A stretch of DNA of 64,000 nt from Methylomonas koyamae (GCF_019669905.1 NZ_AP019777.1:1736001-1800000); one strand, 5' to 3'; counted from the stretch's first letter, positions 46,001-55,589 are shown. Notes: a model not told the origin generated them from the letters alone. Numbers and translations are program-made.

Positions 46001-47367
46001 TCGTTGAATAGCGCGGCGCCGGTTTGCAGATTCCATTCCCAGGTGCCGGCATGGGTGCCGTCGATAATGGCTTGCAGGCGTTCGCGCTCGTTGGCCAGCG
46101 CGGTTTCGGCATTGCGTAGCTGGGTGATGTCGCGCGCCACGCCCAGCACGCCGATCAAGCCGCCGTCGGCCGCCGCCACCGGCGTTTTGACGGTTTCGTA
46201 CAGGGCTTGCCGATTGCCGTCGGGATGGTCCAGCCATTGTTCGTTGGCCAGCGGCATGCCGCCGGCGATGGCATCCAGGTCTTGGCGGCGAAAGCGCTCG
46301 GCCAGTTCCGCGCCGATCAGTTCGTAATCGGTTTTGCCGACGATTTGCGCGCGCGGCAGTCGGCATAGCCGTTCGAAGCTGCGGTTGCACAGCACAAAGG
46401 CGCCGTCGGGATCTTTCAGCCAGACCACGTCCGGCATCGAGTCGAGCAGGGTCCGGAATAATGCTTCTTTTGCGCTCAAGCTTGCCAGCGTTCGTCGGCG
46501 CTCGCTGACGTAGCAGTTGAATGCCATGCCGACCAGCGCCAGCGCGGCCATGAATGCCCAATAATCGAGCAGCGGATCGTCGCCTTGGCCGGGAGCGGAA
46601 AACGCCCAACGCCGCCAGTGCAAGCTGGCGGCGGCCTGGGCGGCGAGGACGGCCAATACCAGCGTGGTTAGGCGTGGGCCGCCGCGTAGTGCGGACCAGG
46701 TGACAAACAGATATGCCGAGTGGCTTATGGCGTAATCGCCGATGCTGCCGTCGAACAAATTCAGGAATACCATTTGTCCGACCAGCGCGTTTGCGCCGAG
46801 CAAAAACGCCGCTTCCGCCGCTTGCCGTGGGCTTCGCTGCGGCAGCGGACGGCTCCAAGCCAGAATCAGCGGCGCGATCAACACGACGCCCAACGTGTCG
46901 CCCATCCACCATGGTCCGCCGCCGCTGAGGCTGTCAAGAATGTTGGCGCCGCTCGGCGAGAGCGCCAGCGTCCTGCATAAGGCCGATACCAGGCTGGCCA
47001 GGCAGCCGCCCAGCGCGACCAACGCAAGGTAGTCGCGTAGGCGCGGTAGATCCGGATTGAACTCGGGATCGGCGCGGATCAGGCGGGCGCCCAGCCAGGC
47101 GGCCGCGCTGCTGCCGGCGGCAATCGGCACCGCGAGCAAAATCGAGCCGTATTGCCAGGTATTCAGCGCCAGGGCGCCGGCGAAAACCGCCCACAGGCAG
47201 GTCTCGCCGAGTAACAGTACGCACGCCAGCGCTAAACCGCTGGGAATGAAAAACAGGCTGGATGCGCCGGCGGAAGTGAAATAAGACAACGACAAGCTGC
47301 CGCCGGCCGCGTACAGCGCGGCAATCAGCGCCAGCTTGGCCGGCCCTACTGCAGGTTGGCCGGCCAT
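43072..47367 (-). CDS. MASE1 hybrid histidine kinase with four PAS domains, REC and HPt
   Basis: A 1431-residue inner-membrane kinase. MASE1 (residues 1 to about 290, eight or so membrane segments) is followed by four PAS/PAC domains (about 305-420, 430-550, 560-685, 715-840). Then come HisKA (His862 in [15 protein letters not shown]), HATPase with [13 protein letters not shown], a receiver (Asp1151 in [13 protein letters not shown]), and HPt (His1279 in [12 protein letters not shown]). The C-terminal helical module ends [17 protein letters not shown]. It is a self-contained phosphorelay. It lies between an HD-GYP regulator (27 bases upstream) and the hemerythrin kinase (17 bases downstream) on the same strand, forming a three-gene signalling operon. 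Confidence 0.93.
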   Translation of the reverse strand: MAGQPAVGPAKLALIAALYAAGGSLSLSYFTSAGASSLFFIPSGLALACVLLLGETCLWAVFAGALALNTWQYGSILLAVPIAAGSSAAAWLGARLIRADPEFNPDLPRLRDYLALVALGGCLASLVSALCRTLALSPSGANILDSLSGGGPWWMGDTLGVVLIAPLILAWSRPLPQRSPRQAAEAAFLLGANALVGQMVFLNLFDGSIGDYAISHSAYLFVTWSALRGGPRLTTLVLAVLAAQAAASLHWRRWAFSAPGQGDDPLLDYWAFMAALALVGMAFNCYVSERRRTLASLSAKEALFRTLLDSMPDVVWLKDPDGAFVLCNRSFERLCRLPRAQIVGKTDYELIGAELAERFRRQDLDAIAGGMPLANEQWLDHPDGNRQALYETVKTPVAAADGGLIGVLGVARDITQLRNAETALANERERLQAIIDGTHAGTWEWNLQTGAALFNERWAEIFGYRLAQLQPFTTRTWEQFVHPDDLKRANALLKRHLAGETDYYECDLRMRHQQGHWVWIADRGRVTRRDADGKPVLVSGTHMDITERHRAEERLRQSEERFRRLFEETKEAALLIEDGYFVDANRAALQMLGMQDFAEIAPLAPAQISPEFQADGQLSSVKSQEMMRIAEACGAHQFEWVHLTARGKPFDAEVLLTVIRHQDKNLLHVVWRDITEKKRAQRELDNYRKHLEELVAERTQALDAANRQLKRSQELYRYALAASNDGIWDWNIADNSNFCSPAYFAMLGYRPDELAGDADSCWLSLLHPEDKESIPAQARQKLAAQGGYELEFRMRTRDGGYKWILSRGKVVERDQAGNPLRAVGTHTDLTARKQLEIELRQAKDQAEAANLSKSAFLANMSHEIRTPMNAILGLSALLQRELNDTAQLEKLDKIMAAGKHLLGLIDDILDLSKIEAKRLKIEETPLNLAAIQDRVCSMVYEKLHSKDLALVKDLAPGLDKLALLGDPLRIGQILLNYLSNAAKFADSGRIVFSIRIEWETECELGVRFSVQDSGIGIDPEQQQRIFEAFEQGQSSTSRRYGGTGLGLAISRHLAQMMGGEVGVDSEPGRGSTFWLTLALKRDPHPQQPALAAAAGDYRRDARILLVEDNEINQEVARRLLEAAGLQTDVANHGGEALEMAQAQHYDLIFMDMQMPVMDGLEACRRLRRLPAYTGTPILAMTANAFIEDRENCLAAGMDDFLPKPVDPDLLLAALARWLPAPAWPDAAAAAPLPLNPSSGHRQPAAHLLRHFRTRHAADAGKIAAALGAGDLVQAKLLAHALRGVAANLGLERIQAQSAEIETAIGHSPASGGELDAALDKLARLLAAQAAEIEIGAEQAADSGPLPDAAELERDLAALQDLLAADNLAATPTWRRLKPALAATVGEAALAGLSEQIENYDLPNALLSLRRLLQTHPGWSGNGNQSAKPAAT

Positions 47368-47394
47368 GCTGTTTCCGCGCGTCGGCGGCCGATT

Positions 47395-48504
47395 TCAGTT
47401 CTTGTCGGCATAACGTTCGGCGATGGTGGCGAATTGGTCGAGGCGGTTGGCGAATGCGTCGACCACTCTCGGGTCGAAATGGCTGCCCTTGCCGTCGGCG
47501 ATGATGGCGGCGGCCTGTTCGATTGCCATCGGCGCTTTGTAACAGCGGCGGTTGATAAGGGCGTCGAATACGTCGGCCAGCGCCATCAATCTGGCCGGTA
47601 ACGGTATCGCATCGCCGCACAGGCCGTCCGGGTAGCCGCTGCCGTCCCATTTTTCGTGGTGGTAATGGGCGATCTCGATTGCGGTATGTAAAAAGTCGAA
47701 CGAGGATTGGTCGGGTTCGCCGCGAATGGCGCGGCTTATCGCTTCCGCGCCCAGTTTGGCGTGGGTGCGCATCAATTGCCACTCGTCGTCGTTCAACTTG
47801 CCCGGCTTAAGCAGGACGTGGTCGGGAATGCCGACCTTGCCGATGTCGTGCAACGGCGCGGCCTTGGTAATCAAGTCCACCGTGCGGGCGTCGAGCCGGC
47901 CGGAAAAATGGCTGCCGGCCAGTTCGTCGCAGAGCACGCCGACGTAACCTTGGGTACGCAGGATATGGTTCCCGGTTTCGTTATCGCGGGTTTCCGCCAG
48001 ACTGGCTAAGGCGCGGATGCTGACATCTTGGATTTTCTGGTTTTGCTGCAGCCGCCGGGCGATTTCGCCTTCCAGCCATTGGTTTTGGTCGCGCAGGCGG
48101 TCCCTGGCTTGTTTCAGTTCCAGTTGGGCGCGGACTCTGGCGAGCACAATCGGCGGCCGAATCGGTTTGGTGATGTAATCCGCGGCACCCAGCTCGAGGC
48201 CGCGGCTCTCGTCTTCGCTGGCGTCCAGCGCGGTGACGAACACCACCGGGATATCGCGGGTTTCGGCAGCTTCCCGCAGCCGGGCCAGCACTGCGTAGCC
48301 GTCCAGCTCCGGCATCATCACGTCGAGCAGTATCAGGTCTGGGTGCGGCGGCTTTATAGCCGAAGCCAGCGCGCGCCGGCCGTCGGTCGCAACTTTCACC
48401 GTGTAATAGGGTTGCAGCAGTTCGCCCAGCACGGTGATGTTTTCCGGTGTGTCGTCGACAATCAGGATTACCGGCTGGGCGGGAGTCGGGTAGAGTTGGG
48501 TCAT
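47395..48504 (-). CDS. HD-GYP response regulator (c-di-GMP phosphodiesterase)
   Basis: A 369-residue regulator starting MTQLYPTPAQPVILIVDD. The receiver holds the acceptor Asp in LILLDVMMPELDGYAV and the Lys in DYITKPIRPPI. After a coiled coil the HD-GYP domain has [52 protein letters not shown] and ARLMALADVFDAL. All typical metal ligands are present, in contrast to the frameshifted paralogue at 621-1609, whose break falls in this last motif. First gene of the operon with the two kinases. ATG 48504 is preferred over TTG 48531; neither has a strong ribosome site. Confidence 0.92.
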   Translation of the reverse strand: MTQLYPTPAQPVILIVDDTPENITVLGELLQPYYTVKVATDGRRALASAIKPPHPDLILLDVMMPELDGYAVLARLREAAETRDIPVVFVTALDASEDESRGLELGAADYITKPIRPPIVLARVRAQLELKQARDRLRDQNQWLEGEIARRLQQNQKIQDVSIRALASLAETRDNETGNHILRTQGYVGVLCDELAGSHFSGRLDARTVDLITKAAPLHDIGKVGIPDHVLLKPGKLNDDEWQLMRTHAKLGAEAISRAIRGEPDQSSFDFLHTAIEIAHYHHEKWDGSGYPDGLCGDAIPLPARLMALADVFDALINRRCYKAPMAIEQAAAIIADGKGSHFDPRVVDAFANRLDQFATIAERYADKN

Positions 48505-48588
48505 GGCTGGTCGGGAGGCGGCCGCGGGCAATAGTGTTACATTGTAGATGGTTTTTTGCCGAACAGGCGAGGACGCCGGCTTAACGGG

Positions 48589-48594
48589 TATAAT
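48589..48594 (+). promoter_or_regulatory. -10 box candidate for mtaD
   Basis: A perfect TATAAT 27 bases before the mtaD start codon, between divergent genes. No recognisable -35 element is found at 16-18 bases, so this is a partial call. Confidence 0.4.
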
Positions 48595-48620
48595 CGCCGA
48601 TTTATCACCCGGAGCAGAAT

Positions 48621-49934
48621 ATGCAAGTCGATCTCGTGATTCAGGCGCGCTGGATAATTCCGGTCGAACCCGCGGGCCAAATTTTCGAGCATTCCAGTCT
48701 GGTGGTGCACGACGGCAGGATCATCGATTTGCTGCCCGCTGCCGATGCAGCGGCGAAATATAAGCCGCGCCAACTGGAGATTCTGGAAAGGCATGCTTTG
48801 ATTCCGGGTTTGGTCAACTGCCATACCCATGCCGCGATGTCCTTGTTGCGCGGCATCGCCGACGATTTGCAGTTAATGGATTGGCTGCAAAACCACATCT
48901 GGCCGGCCGAGCAAAAATGGGTCGGCGAAGCCTTCGTCCGCGACGGCGTCGAACTGGCGATTGCCGAGATGCTGCGCTGCGGCACGACGTGCTTCAACGA
49001 CATGTATTTCTTTCCGGAAATTGCTGCGCAACAGGCGGTGCAACACGGTATTCGCGCCAACATCGGCCTGATCGTATTCGACTTTCCGACGGTGTGGGCC
49101 GAAAATGCCGACGCCTATCTGGCCAAGGGGCTGGCTTTGCACGAGAAACTGCGCCACGAAAGTCTGCTCAGCCTGTCGTTTGCGCCGCACGCGCCGTATA
49201 CCGTGTCCGACGCGCCGTTGCGCAGCCTGCTGACCTATGCCGACGAAATGAATTTGACCGTGCATATGCACCTGCACGAAACGGCGCACGAAGTCGAAGA
49301 ACAGCGGCAAAAGACCGGCCAAACCCCGTTGCAGCGCCTGCGGCAGTTGGGCTTGTTGACGCCGGCGTTCATCGGCGTGCATATGACGCAACTGGCCGCC
49401 GCCGATATCGCGGCCTATGCCGAGACCGGCGCCCATATCGTGCACTGTCCGGAATCGAATCTGAAATTGGCCAGCGGCTTTTGCCCGGTTGCGGCATGTC
49501 TGGCGGCGGGTATCAACGTGGCTTTGGGTACCGACGGCGCCGCCAGCAATAACGATCTGGACATGGTCTCGGAAATGCGTACGGCGGCGTTATTGGCTAA
49601 AGCGGTGGCCGGCGACGCCGGGGCGGTGTCGGCGGCCACCGCTTTGCGGATGGCAACGCTGAACGGCGCCAAAGCGCTGGGTTTGGACGCGGAAATCGGC
49701 TCGTTGACCGTCGGTAAGCAAGCCGATGTTGCCGCGATCGATTTGAGCGAACTGGAAACCCAGCCTTTGTTCAATCCGCTGGCGCAAATCGTCTATGCCG
49801 CGGACCGCCGCCAAGTCAGCGACGTCTGGGTCGCCGGCCGGCAATTGTTGAAAAAACGGCAGTTGACCACGATGAATCTGGCGGCGCTCAATGAGCGGGT
49901 TGCCGTCTGGCAGCAGCGCCTGTCTGTCTGGTAA
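48621..49934 (+). CDS. mtaD: 5-methylthioadenosine/S-adenosylhomocysteine deaminase (TRZ/ATZ family)
   Basis: A 437-residue metal-dependent amidohydrolase. Metal ligands: HxH in LVNCHTHAAMSLLRG, His in MHLHETAHEVEEQ, the following His in FIGVHMTQL, and Asp in ALGTDGAASNNDLDM. SKWVG-type Trp/Glu residues near 95-105 and the FAPHAPYTVSD segment agree with MtaD/SsnA-type deaminases. In Pseudomonas the neighbour of mtnA deaminates methylthioadenosine to methylthioinosine, feeding salvage. Ribosome site CCGGAG lies six bases before ATG. Starts the plus-strand run that continues to sufT. Confidence 0.88.
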   Translation: MQVDLVIQARWIIPVEPAGQIFEHSSLVVHDGRIIDLLPAADAAAKYKPRQLEILERHALIPGLVNCHTHAAMSLLRGIADDLQLMDWLQNHIWPAEQKWVGEAFVRDGVELAIAEMLRCGTTCFNDMYFFPEIAAQQAVQHGIRANIGLIVFDFPTVWAENADAYLAKGLALHEKLRHESLLSLSFAPHAPYTVSDAPLRSLLTYADEMNLTVHMHLHETAHEVEEQRQKTGQTPLQRLRQLGLLTPAFIGVHMTQLAAADIAAYAETGAHIVHCPESNLKLASGFCPVAACLAAGINVALGTDGAASNNDLDMVSEMRTAALLAKAVAGDAGAVSAATALRMATLNGAKALGLDAEIGSLTVGKQADVAAIDLSELETQPLFNPLAQIVYAADRRQVSDVWVAGRQLLKKRQLTTMNLAALNERVAVWQQRLSVW

Positions 49935-49964
49935 TTAGGCGAACCGTTCGGAAGTCTCGTATCT

Positions 49965-51503
49965 ATGTTGTTCAATTCATTCGGGTTTCTGTTTTTCTTT
50001 CTACCGATCGTATTGGCCGGCTTTTTTTGGATTGCCAAACGCAGCGAATTATTTGCCGCAGCCTGGCTGGCGGCAGCGTCTCTATTTTTTTATGCATGGT
50101 GGGACTACCGTTATTTACCGTTGCTGCTGATTTCAATCGTTATCAACTATTGCGTGGGGCTGCAAATTGCCGAATCCGCTTCAGCGTGGAAAAAGCGATG
50201 GCTGATTGGCGGTGTAGCCTTCGATTTGTCCTTGTTGGCCTACTATAAATATGCCGGTTTTTTCACGTCGATAGTTACTCAGTTTTCGAATTTGGCGTTA
50301 GATTTTAAAGATGTGATTTTACCGATAGGTATATCTTTTTTTACTTTTACTCAGATTGCTTATCTGGTCGATACCTATCAGGGAAAGGTAAAAGAATACC
50401 GTTTTATTCATTATCTATTGTTCGTTACCTATTTTCCGCATCTGATAGCCGGTCCGGTATTGCATCATAAGGAAATGATGCCGCAATTTGCCGATATTAA
50501 TAATTATAAGCCTTCTTTCGAGAACTTCTCTGTCGGAGCTTTTGTTTTTATTATCGGATTAGTTAAAAAGGTTTTGATTGCGGATAATTTAGCCCCTTAT
50601 GCCAACGATCTGTTCTCAAGCTCGGCGGCACCGAGTTTTTTGATCGCTTGGGGTGGAGTCTTCGCCTACGCTTTTCAAATATATTTCGATTTTTCCGGAT
50701 ATTCGGATATGGCGATAGGGCTTTCCCGATTATTCGGTGTCAAACTGCCGCTAAACTTCAATTCACCTTACAAATCGGAAAACATTGTCGAGTTTTGGCG
50801 GCGATGGCATATGACGCTATCCCGATTTCTACGGGATTATTTGTATATCGCGCTCGGCGGCAATCGCTACGGACTGTTCAGGCGTTACACCAATCTGATG
50901 GTCACTATGCTATTGGGTGGGTTGTGGCATGGTGCCGGCTGGAATTATCTGATCTGGGGCGGCTTACACGGAATCTATCTGATCGTAAATCATGCTTGGC
51001 AGGCAGCGGCGAATAGATCCGATTTTTCGCCAGCCGGAAAGGGTTGGAAGTTGGCGTCTTCAATTATCACCTTTTTAGCGGTGTGTTTTGCCTGGGTATT
51101 TTTCCGCGCTGTCGACTTGAATTCGGCGGAACAAATCATATTCGGTCTGGTTGGGAAGTTCGGCATTGGTATCCCGAATGCAATTGCAGCTCATCTGGGA
51201 GCTTCGGCAGTTTTATTGGAAAATTTTGGAGTTAAGTTCTTTCTTGGCGGCGGAACACGTTTCGTTGAAACTTGGCTTTGGGTAGCTGGCGCGGCTTTTA
51301 TTGCATTCTTTTTGCCGAATACCCAGCAAATGGCACGAGGTTTTTTTCCGGCATTGGATTTTGTACAAAATGGAAATTCGAATTCTTTAATCAATATAGT
51401 TTGGCAACCAAATCGATCATGGGCGCTTATTTTAAGCGTTTTTGCTGTTTTTTGTTTACTGTCTTTGAATAAGCCGAGCGATTTTCTGTATTTCCAATTT
51501 TGA
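49965..51503 (+). CDS. MBOAT-family O-acyltransferase (AlgI/PatA-like)
   Basis: A 512-residue inner-membrane protein with about 11 membrane segments. Family motifs: FFTFTQIAYLVDTYQGK, YFPHLIAGPVLHHKEMMPQF, FWRRWHMTLSRFLRDYLY, and LLGGLWHGAGWNYLIWGGLH with the catalytic-type His. These proteins hand acyl groups across the membrane for acetylation of exopolysaccharide (alginate) or peptidoglycan. The next gene, two bases downstream, is an SGNH-type partner, the usual arrangement. GC content drops well below that of mtaD and ubiG on either side, suggesting a later insertion into the mtaD-ubiG region. The polymer is not identifiable here. Confidence 0.9.
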   Translation: MLFNSFGFLFFFLPIVLAGFFWIAKRSELFAAAWLAAASLFFYAWWDYRYLPLLLISIVINYCVGLQIAESASAWKKRWLIGGVAFDLSLLAYYKYAGFFTSIVTQFSNLALDFKDVILPIGISFFTFTQIAYLVDTYQGKVKEYRFIHYLLFVTYFPHLIAGPVLHHKEMMPQFADINNYKPSFENFSVGAFVFIIGLVKKVLIADNLAPYANDLFSSSAAPSFLIAWGGVFAYAFQIYFDFSGYSDMAIGLSRLFGVKLPLNFNSPYKSENIVEFWRRWHMTLSRFLRDYLYIALGGNRYGLFRRYTNLMVTMLLGGLWHGAGWNYLIWGGLHGIYLIVNHAWQAAANRSDFSPAGKGWKLASSIITFLAVCFAWVFFRAVDLNSAEQIIFGLVGKFGIGIPNAIAAHLGASAVLLENFGVKFFLGGGTRFVETWLWVAGAAFIAFFLPNTQQMARGFFPALDFVQNGNSNSLINIVWQPNRSWALILSVFAVFCLLSLNKPSDFLYFQF

Positions 51504-51505
51504 TC

Positions 51506-52747
51506 ATGGCTAATGAAAATATATATAGGCGGTTTTTAAAATGGCTAGCCTGTTCGCTCGGTTTCGGTATTCTCGCGGTACTGGTTTTTGTTGTGTTTGT
51601 CGATCCTTATGACTTATACCGAATATACAATACAAAAGGCGTTAATGCCGTAAAACCGGTATTGCCACGTTATGTCGATGAAATAAAATTGGCAAGAGCA
51701 GTCAAGCTACAGCCGGATACCTTGATTTTGGGCAATTCCCGGGCTGAGATTGGTTTGGATCCGGAGTCTCCCGCGTTAAAGAAAAAGGGGTATTCTGCTT
51801 ACAACTTGGCGATCAGAGGTTCGGCTATTGTTACCGCCCAGCGCCAGTTGGACTATTTGTTCTCAAAGGATATCAAGCCCAAACGAATTCTAATCGGCGT
51901 CGATTTCGTAGATTTTGTCAATCCGGACGGGGCTCTTAAATTAGGGGGCGACAGCATAGCTCCGGAGACAGATCATTTCGCGATAGATAACTATTTTTGG
52001 CGTTTCGACAGCCTGTTTTCGATGTCTTCGTTGAAAGACAGCATCTCTACCCTGTTTATTCAGAATGATGGAGAGGCCGCAACGATGACGGAGCGTGGGT
52101 TTAATCCGCTCAACGAGTACATTCCGTTAGCCCGAAATGAAGGTTACTTCGTATTGTTCAGGCAGCGCGCGGAAGAAAACGCCAAAACCTATTTAAGGAA
52201 ACGGCGAGGAGGTTTGGACGAATCCGGATTTGCTAATCTGCGGGCGATACTACGTCGGGCGGCGCAAACGGAGGGCGACGTAGTTTTGATCATTTATCCC
52301 TATCACGCGCAAATTCTGGCTTTATTCGAAGAAACCGGTCTAATGCCAATTTTTGCGCAGTGGAAGAAGAGATTGGTGGAAGAAGCCGAGAAATTCAGGC
52401 AATCGAGTCAAATAGGCCGGATTCGGGTGCTGGATTTCAGCGGATACGCGGAATGGCAATGCGAGAAAATCCCGGCTAAAGGCGATTTGAAAAGTACCAC
52501 GCAATGGTATTGGGAAGCCGGGCATTTCAAGAAATCGTTGGGTGAAAAAATATTGGAACGCGCTTTGGCAGCGTTGGAAGCCCCCGACGTTCAGGCTGAG
52601 AACGGCGCGGATTTCGGCTTCGATTTGCGGATGTCGAATTTCGAGGACAACGCGAGGAGACTGGGTTTGGAAAACCAGCGTTGTCTCGGTTCGTATAGGC
52701 AAATGTTCGACGACGTGAAAACATTGGTTCAATCGTTATCCGGATAA
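51506..52747 (+). CDS. SGNH-hydrolase-like partner of the MBOAT protein
   Basis: A 413-residue protein anchored by one N-terminal membrane segment (LKWLACSLGFGILAVLVFVVFV) with the rest outside. The segment DTLILGNSRAEIGLDP (Ser78) has the GxSR form of the catalytic Ser block in AlgJ/AlgX-like SGNH enzymes. WYWEAGHFKKSLGEKIL near 340 supplies a plausible acid-His pair. Together with the MBOAT protein it should transfer acyl groups onto a periplasmic or secreted polymer. ATG 51506 follows the MBOAT stop by two bases. AT-rich like its partner; the C-terminal 60 residues have no recognised domain. Confidence 0.8.
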   Translation: MANENIYRRFLKWLACSLGFGILAVLVFVVFVDPYDLYRIYNTKGVNAVKPVLPRYVDEIKLARAVKLQPDTLILGNSRAEIGLDPESPALKKKGYSAYNLAIRGSAIVTAQRQLDYLFSKDIKPKRILIGVDFVDFVNPDGALKLGGDSIAPETDHFAIDNYFWRFDSLFSMSSLKDSISTLFIQNDGEAATMTERGFNPLNEYIPLARNEGYFVLFRQRAEENAKTYLRKRRGGLDESGFANLRAILRRAAQTEGDVVLIIYPYHAQILALFEETGLMPIFAQWKKRLVEEAEKFRQSSQIGRIRVLDFSGYAEWQCEKIPAKGDLKSTTQWYWEAGHFKKSLGEKILERALAALEAPDVQAENGADFGFDLRMSNFEDNARRLGLENQRCLGSYRQMFDDVKTLVQSLSG

Positions 52748-52835
52748 GGGGCCGGCATCTCAACGAGACGCAAAGCTCATGACGAATAACCTAGTAATAC
52801 AGTAAACTATAGGCACTTAGATAAGGTTTGGCATT

Positions 52836-53543
52836 ATGGCGACAGCAGACAACGTTCATCCGCACGAAATTCACAAGTTCGGCTCTTTGGCCGAGCGTTG
52901 GTGGGATACCGAGGGCGAATTCAAGACATTGCACCAGGTTAATCCGCTGCGTTTGCAGTTTGTCGGCGAATACGCCGATATCCGCGGCAAGCAGGTGGTC
53001 GACGTCGGTTGCGGCGGCGGCATTTTGACCGAAGGTTTGGCCAAGCTGGGCGCCGACGCGCTGGGCATCGATTTAAGCCAGGATTTGCTGGACGTGGCCG
53101 ATCTGCACGGTCTGGAAACCGGCGTTGCCGCCAGTTATCGCAAGATCAGCGCTGAACAATTGGCCGCAGAGCAACCGGCCGGTTTCGACCACGTGACCTG
53201 CATGGAAATGCTGGAGCACGTACCCGACCCGGCTTCGGTCGTCTCGGCCTGTGCCACACTGGTCAAGCCCGGCGGCACGGTGTTTTTTTCGACCTTGAAT
53301 CGCGAACCGAAAGCTTGGTTGTTAGCCATCGTTGCCGCCGAGCATTTGCTGAAAATGGTGCCGAAAGGAACCCACGATTACAAAACCTTCATCAAGCCGT
53401 CGGAGTTGGGGCGGATGGCGCGCGCGGCCGGTCTGGAATTGCAGGGCATGGTCGGCATCGAATACAACCCGTTCAGCAAGGCGTTTTACTTGGGCAAAGA
53501 CGTTTCGGTCAATTACATCGCCGCTTTCAAACGCGCCGATTAG
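52836..53543 (+). CDS. ubiG: ubiquinone biosynthesis O-methyltransferase
   Basis: A 235-residue SAM-dependent methyltransferase performing both O-methylation steps of ubiquinone synthesis. Features: FGSLAERWWDTEGEFKTLHQ, VNPLRL, the SAM-binding motif VVDVGCGGGILTEGLA, MEMLEHVPDP, and FFSTLNREPKAWLLAI with the amphipathic membrane-contacting region typical of UbiG. It lies two bases before the phosphatase gene, as in Pseudomonas. Confidence 0.95.
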   Translation: MATADNVHPHEIHKFGSLAERWWDTEGEFKTLHQVNPLRLQFVGEYADIRGKQVVDVGCGGGILTEGLAKLGADALGIDLSQDLLDVADLHGLETGVAASYRKISAEQLAAEQPAGFDHVTCMEMLEHVPDPASVVSACATLVKPGGTVFFSTLNREPKAWLLAIVAAEHLLKMVPKGTHDYKTFIKPSELGRMARAAGLELQGMVGIEYNPFSKAFYLGKDVSVNYIAAFKRAD

Positions 53544-53545
53544 AT

Positions 53546-54217
53546 ATGGCTGGCTTCAAGCTCGATTGCGTATTGTTCGATCTGGACGGCACCCTGGTGG
53601 ATACCGCGCCGGATCTGATTGCTTGTTTGAACCGGACCTTGGCGGCGCACGGTTTTCCGGAAGCGGCCGCAGACGGCGTGCGGCCGCTGATTTCGCATGG
53701 CGCATTGGCGATGATTCGGCACTGCGCCGAGGTGGATCAAGCCGAAGCCGAGCGGATGCTGGAATTCATGTTGAACCAATACGAGGACAACATCGCCGAT
53801 TACAGCCGGCTGTTCGACGGTTTGGCGGACAGTCTGCAGGCTATCGAGGCCAAGGGTTTGAAATGGGGCGTCGTGACCAACAAAAAACGCCGTTTCACCG
53901 AACCCTTGCTGGCGGCTTTGGGGCTGCGCCAACGCGCGGCTTGCGTGATCAGCGGCGACTCGACGCCGAGTAGCAAACCCAATCCCGAGCCGATGTTCGC
54001 AGCCTGCCGCGAGGCCGGGGTGGCGCCGGAAAATTGCGTTTACCTGGGCGATGCCGCCCACGACATTACCGCCGGTAAGCGCGCGAATATGAAAACGCTG
54101 GCCGCCGTCTACGGTTATCTGAAAACCGACGATGTCCCCGAATCCTGGGGCGCCGATGGCTTGATCGAGCGGCCGCAACAACTGATGGAATGGATACAGG
54201 CTCAGATATGCCGTTAA
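53546..54217 (+). CDS. HAD phosphatase, MupP/Gph type
   Basis: A 223-residue HAD-superfamily phosphatase. Motif I is FDLDGTLVDTAPD, motif II is in WGVVTNKKRRFTEPL, motif III Lys in SGDSTPSSKPNPEP, motif IV GDAAHDITAGKRANM. In Pseudomonas the gene between ubiG and yciK is mupP, an N-acetylmuramic acid 6-phosphate phosphatase for peptidoglycan recycling; the same position here favours MupP over phosphoglycolate phosphatase. The sequence alone cannot decide between them. The next gene starts inside its last ten bases. Confidence 0.9.
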   Translation: MAGFKLDCVLFDLDGTLVDTAPDLIACLNRTLAAHGFPEAAADGVRPLISHGALAMIRHCAEVDQAEAERMLEFMLNQYEDNIADYSRLFDGLADSLQAIEAKGLKWGVVTNKKRRFTEPLLAALGLRQRAACVISGDSTPSSKPNPEPMFAACREAGVAPENCVYLGDAAHDITAGKRANMKTLAAVYGYLKTDDVPESWGADGLIERPQQLMEWIQAQICR

Positions 54218-54936
54218 AAGACCACGTCATTTTAATCACCGGCGCCGGCGGCGGCTTGGGCGCGACTGCGGCCTTGGCTTTGGCCCGGCACGGTGCGCAA
54301 ATTATTTTGCTGGACAAGAATATCCCGAAGCTGGAACGGATCTACGACGCGATCGTCGCGGCCGGTGCGCCGGAACCGGTGATGTATCCGTTCGATCTGG
54401 CCGGCGCCAGCGAGGCGCAGTATCAGGAAATGGCCGATGCGATCGAGCAACGATACGGCAGCTTGCAAGGTTTACTGCATTCGGCAGTCGAATTCAGCGC
54501 CTTCAGCCCGATCGCCAGTTACAAGACCAAGGATTGGGGGCATGCGCTGAACGTCAACCTGAACGCACCGTTCATTCTGTGCCGGGTGTTGTTGCCGTTG
54601 TTGCAACTCAGCCGGCATGCCGCCATCGTCTTCACTAGCGATTCGGCCGCGCGCAAGGCGCAAGCCTATTCCGGCGCTTACGGCGTGTCGAAAATCGCGT
54701 TGGAAGGTTTCGCCGCGATCCTGGCAGCCGAGCTGGAGGCGGGGCAAAAAATTAGGGTCAATACCTTGTGTCCCGGACCGGTCGATTCACCGTTGCGGAA
54801 GCGGGCGTATCCGGCGGAAGACAAAACCGCGATTCCGCCGATGTCCAGTCTGGAACCGCTATACCTTTACCTATTCGGCGATGCCAGTATCGGCGTGACC
54901 GGTCAAATTATTGACGCGCAGACTTTCAAACCTTAA
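54208..54936 (+). CDS. short-chain dehydrogenase/reductase, YciK-like
   Basis: A 242-residue SDR starting MPLKDHVILITGAGGGLGAT with the cofactor motif TGAGGGLG. Catalytic residues are Ser in IVFTSDSAARK and Tyr/Lys in YSGAYGVSKIALEGF; the NAG-equivalent motif is reduced to HSAVEF. It matches YciK-type reductases, which occupy this place after mupP in Pseudomonas. Substrate unknown. It overlaps the phosphatase gene by ten bases and is followed eight bases later by sufT. Confidence 0.88.
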   Translation: MPLKDHVILITGAGGGLGATAALALARHGAQIILLDKNIPKLERIYDAIVAAGAPEPVMYPFDLAGASEAQYQEMADAIEQRYGSLQGLLHSAVEFSAFSPIASYKTKDWGHALNVNLNAPFILCRVLLPLLQLSRHAAIVFTSDSAARKAQAYSGAYGVSKIALEGFAAILAAELEAGQKIRVNTLCPGPVDSPLRKRAYPAEDKTAIPPMSSLEPLYLYLFGDASIGVTGQIIDAQTFKP

Positions 54937-54944
54937 GAATCGTT

Positions 54945-55493
54945 ATGGCAGACAGAGAAGTTGTTTTTCTAACCCGGGACGTCAATATCGTCACGATACC
55001 GGACGGCAACCACGGTACCTTGCAAAAGGGCCAGGAAGTGACGATACACCAATCGCTCGGCAGCAATTACACGGTCGTGACCGACTACGGCCACATGGTC
55101 CGCATCGCCGGTAGCGATGCCGATGCGTTGGGCAAGGAGCCGCAACATCTGCAAACCCTGGTATCGAAAACCGACCGCCAGGCGGTGGAACAGAATTGCT
55201 GGGAAGTGCTGAAAACCGTCTACGACCCGGAAATTCCGGTCAATATCGTCGATTTGGGCCTGGTTTACGGTTGCGACGTCACCGGCAACGCCGAGGGCGG
55301 TAACGACGTGCATATCCGGATGACGCTGACTGCGCCCGGTTGCGGCATGGGGCCGGTGATTCAAAGCGATGTCGAGAAATCGATCCGCGCTTTGCCCGGC
55401 GTCAGCTCGGTGCAGGTCGAAGTGGTCCTGGATCCGCCCTGGTCGCGGGAAATGATGTCGGAAGTGGCTCAGGTCCAATTGGGCCTGTTTTAG
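54945..55493 (+). CDS. sufT: Fe-S cluster maturation factor SufT
   Basis: A 182-residue protein. The N-terminal 70 residues are a small beta-rich domain (EVVFLTRDVNIVTIPDG, VVTDYGHMVRIAG) specific to SufT. The C-terminal DUF59/MIP18 domain has VYDPEIPVNIVDLGLVYG and TAPGCGMGPVIQSDVEKSI with the conserved Cys. SufT helps deliver Fe-S clusters to target proteins. Here it is not in a suf operon but the last gene of the ubiG run, closed by a terminator at 55508. Confidence 0.9.
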   Translation: MADREVVFLTRDVNIVTIPDGNHGTLQKGQEVTIHQSLGSNYTVVTDYGHMVRIAGSDADALGKEPQHLQTLVSKTDRQAVEQNCWEVLKTVYDPEIPVNIVDLGLVYGCDVTGNAEGGNDVHIRMTLTAPGCGMGPVIQSDVEKSIRALPGVSSVQVEVVLDPPWSREMMSEVAQVQLGLF

Positions 55494-55507
55494 CCGGCCG
55501 AAATATA

Positions 55508-55538
55508 CAGCGGCGGAAAATTGCCACTGCGTTTTTTT
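55508..55538 (+). terminator. rho-independent terminator after sufT
   Basis: CAGCGGC pairs with GCCACTG (one mismatch) around GGAAAATT, followed by CG and seven T (55532-55538), 15 bases after the sufT stop. It separates the ubiG-sufT transcript from the diguanylate cyclase gene. Confidence 0.75.
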
Positions 55539-55589
55539 GAGGTGGATATATTTTGTTTAACTATTTGTTTTAAAAAATATAAATAGTGT

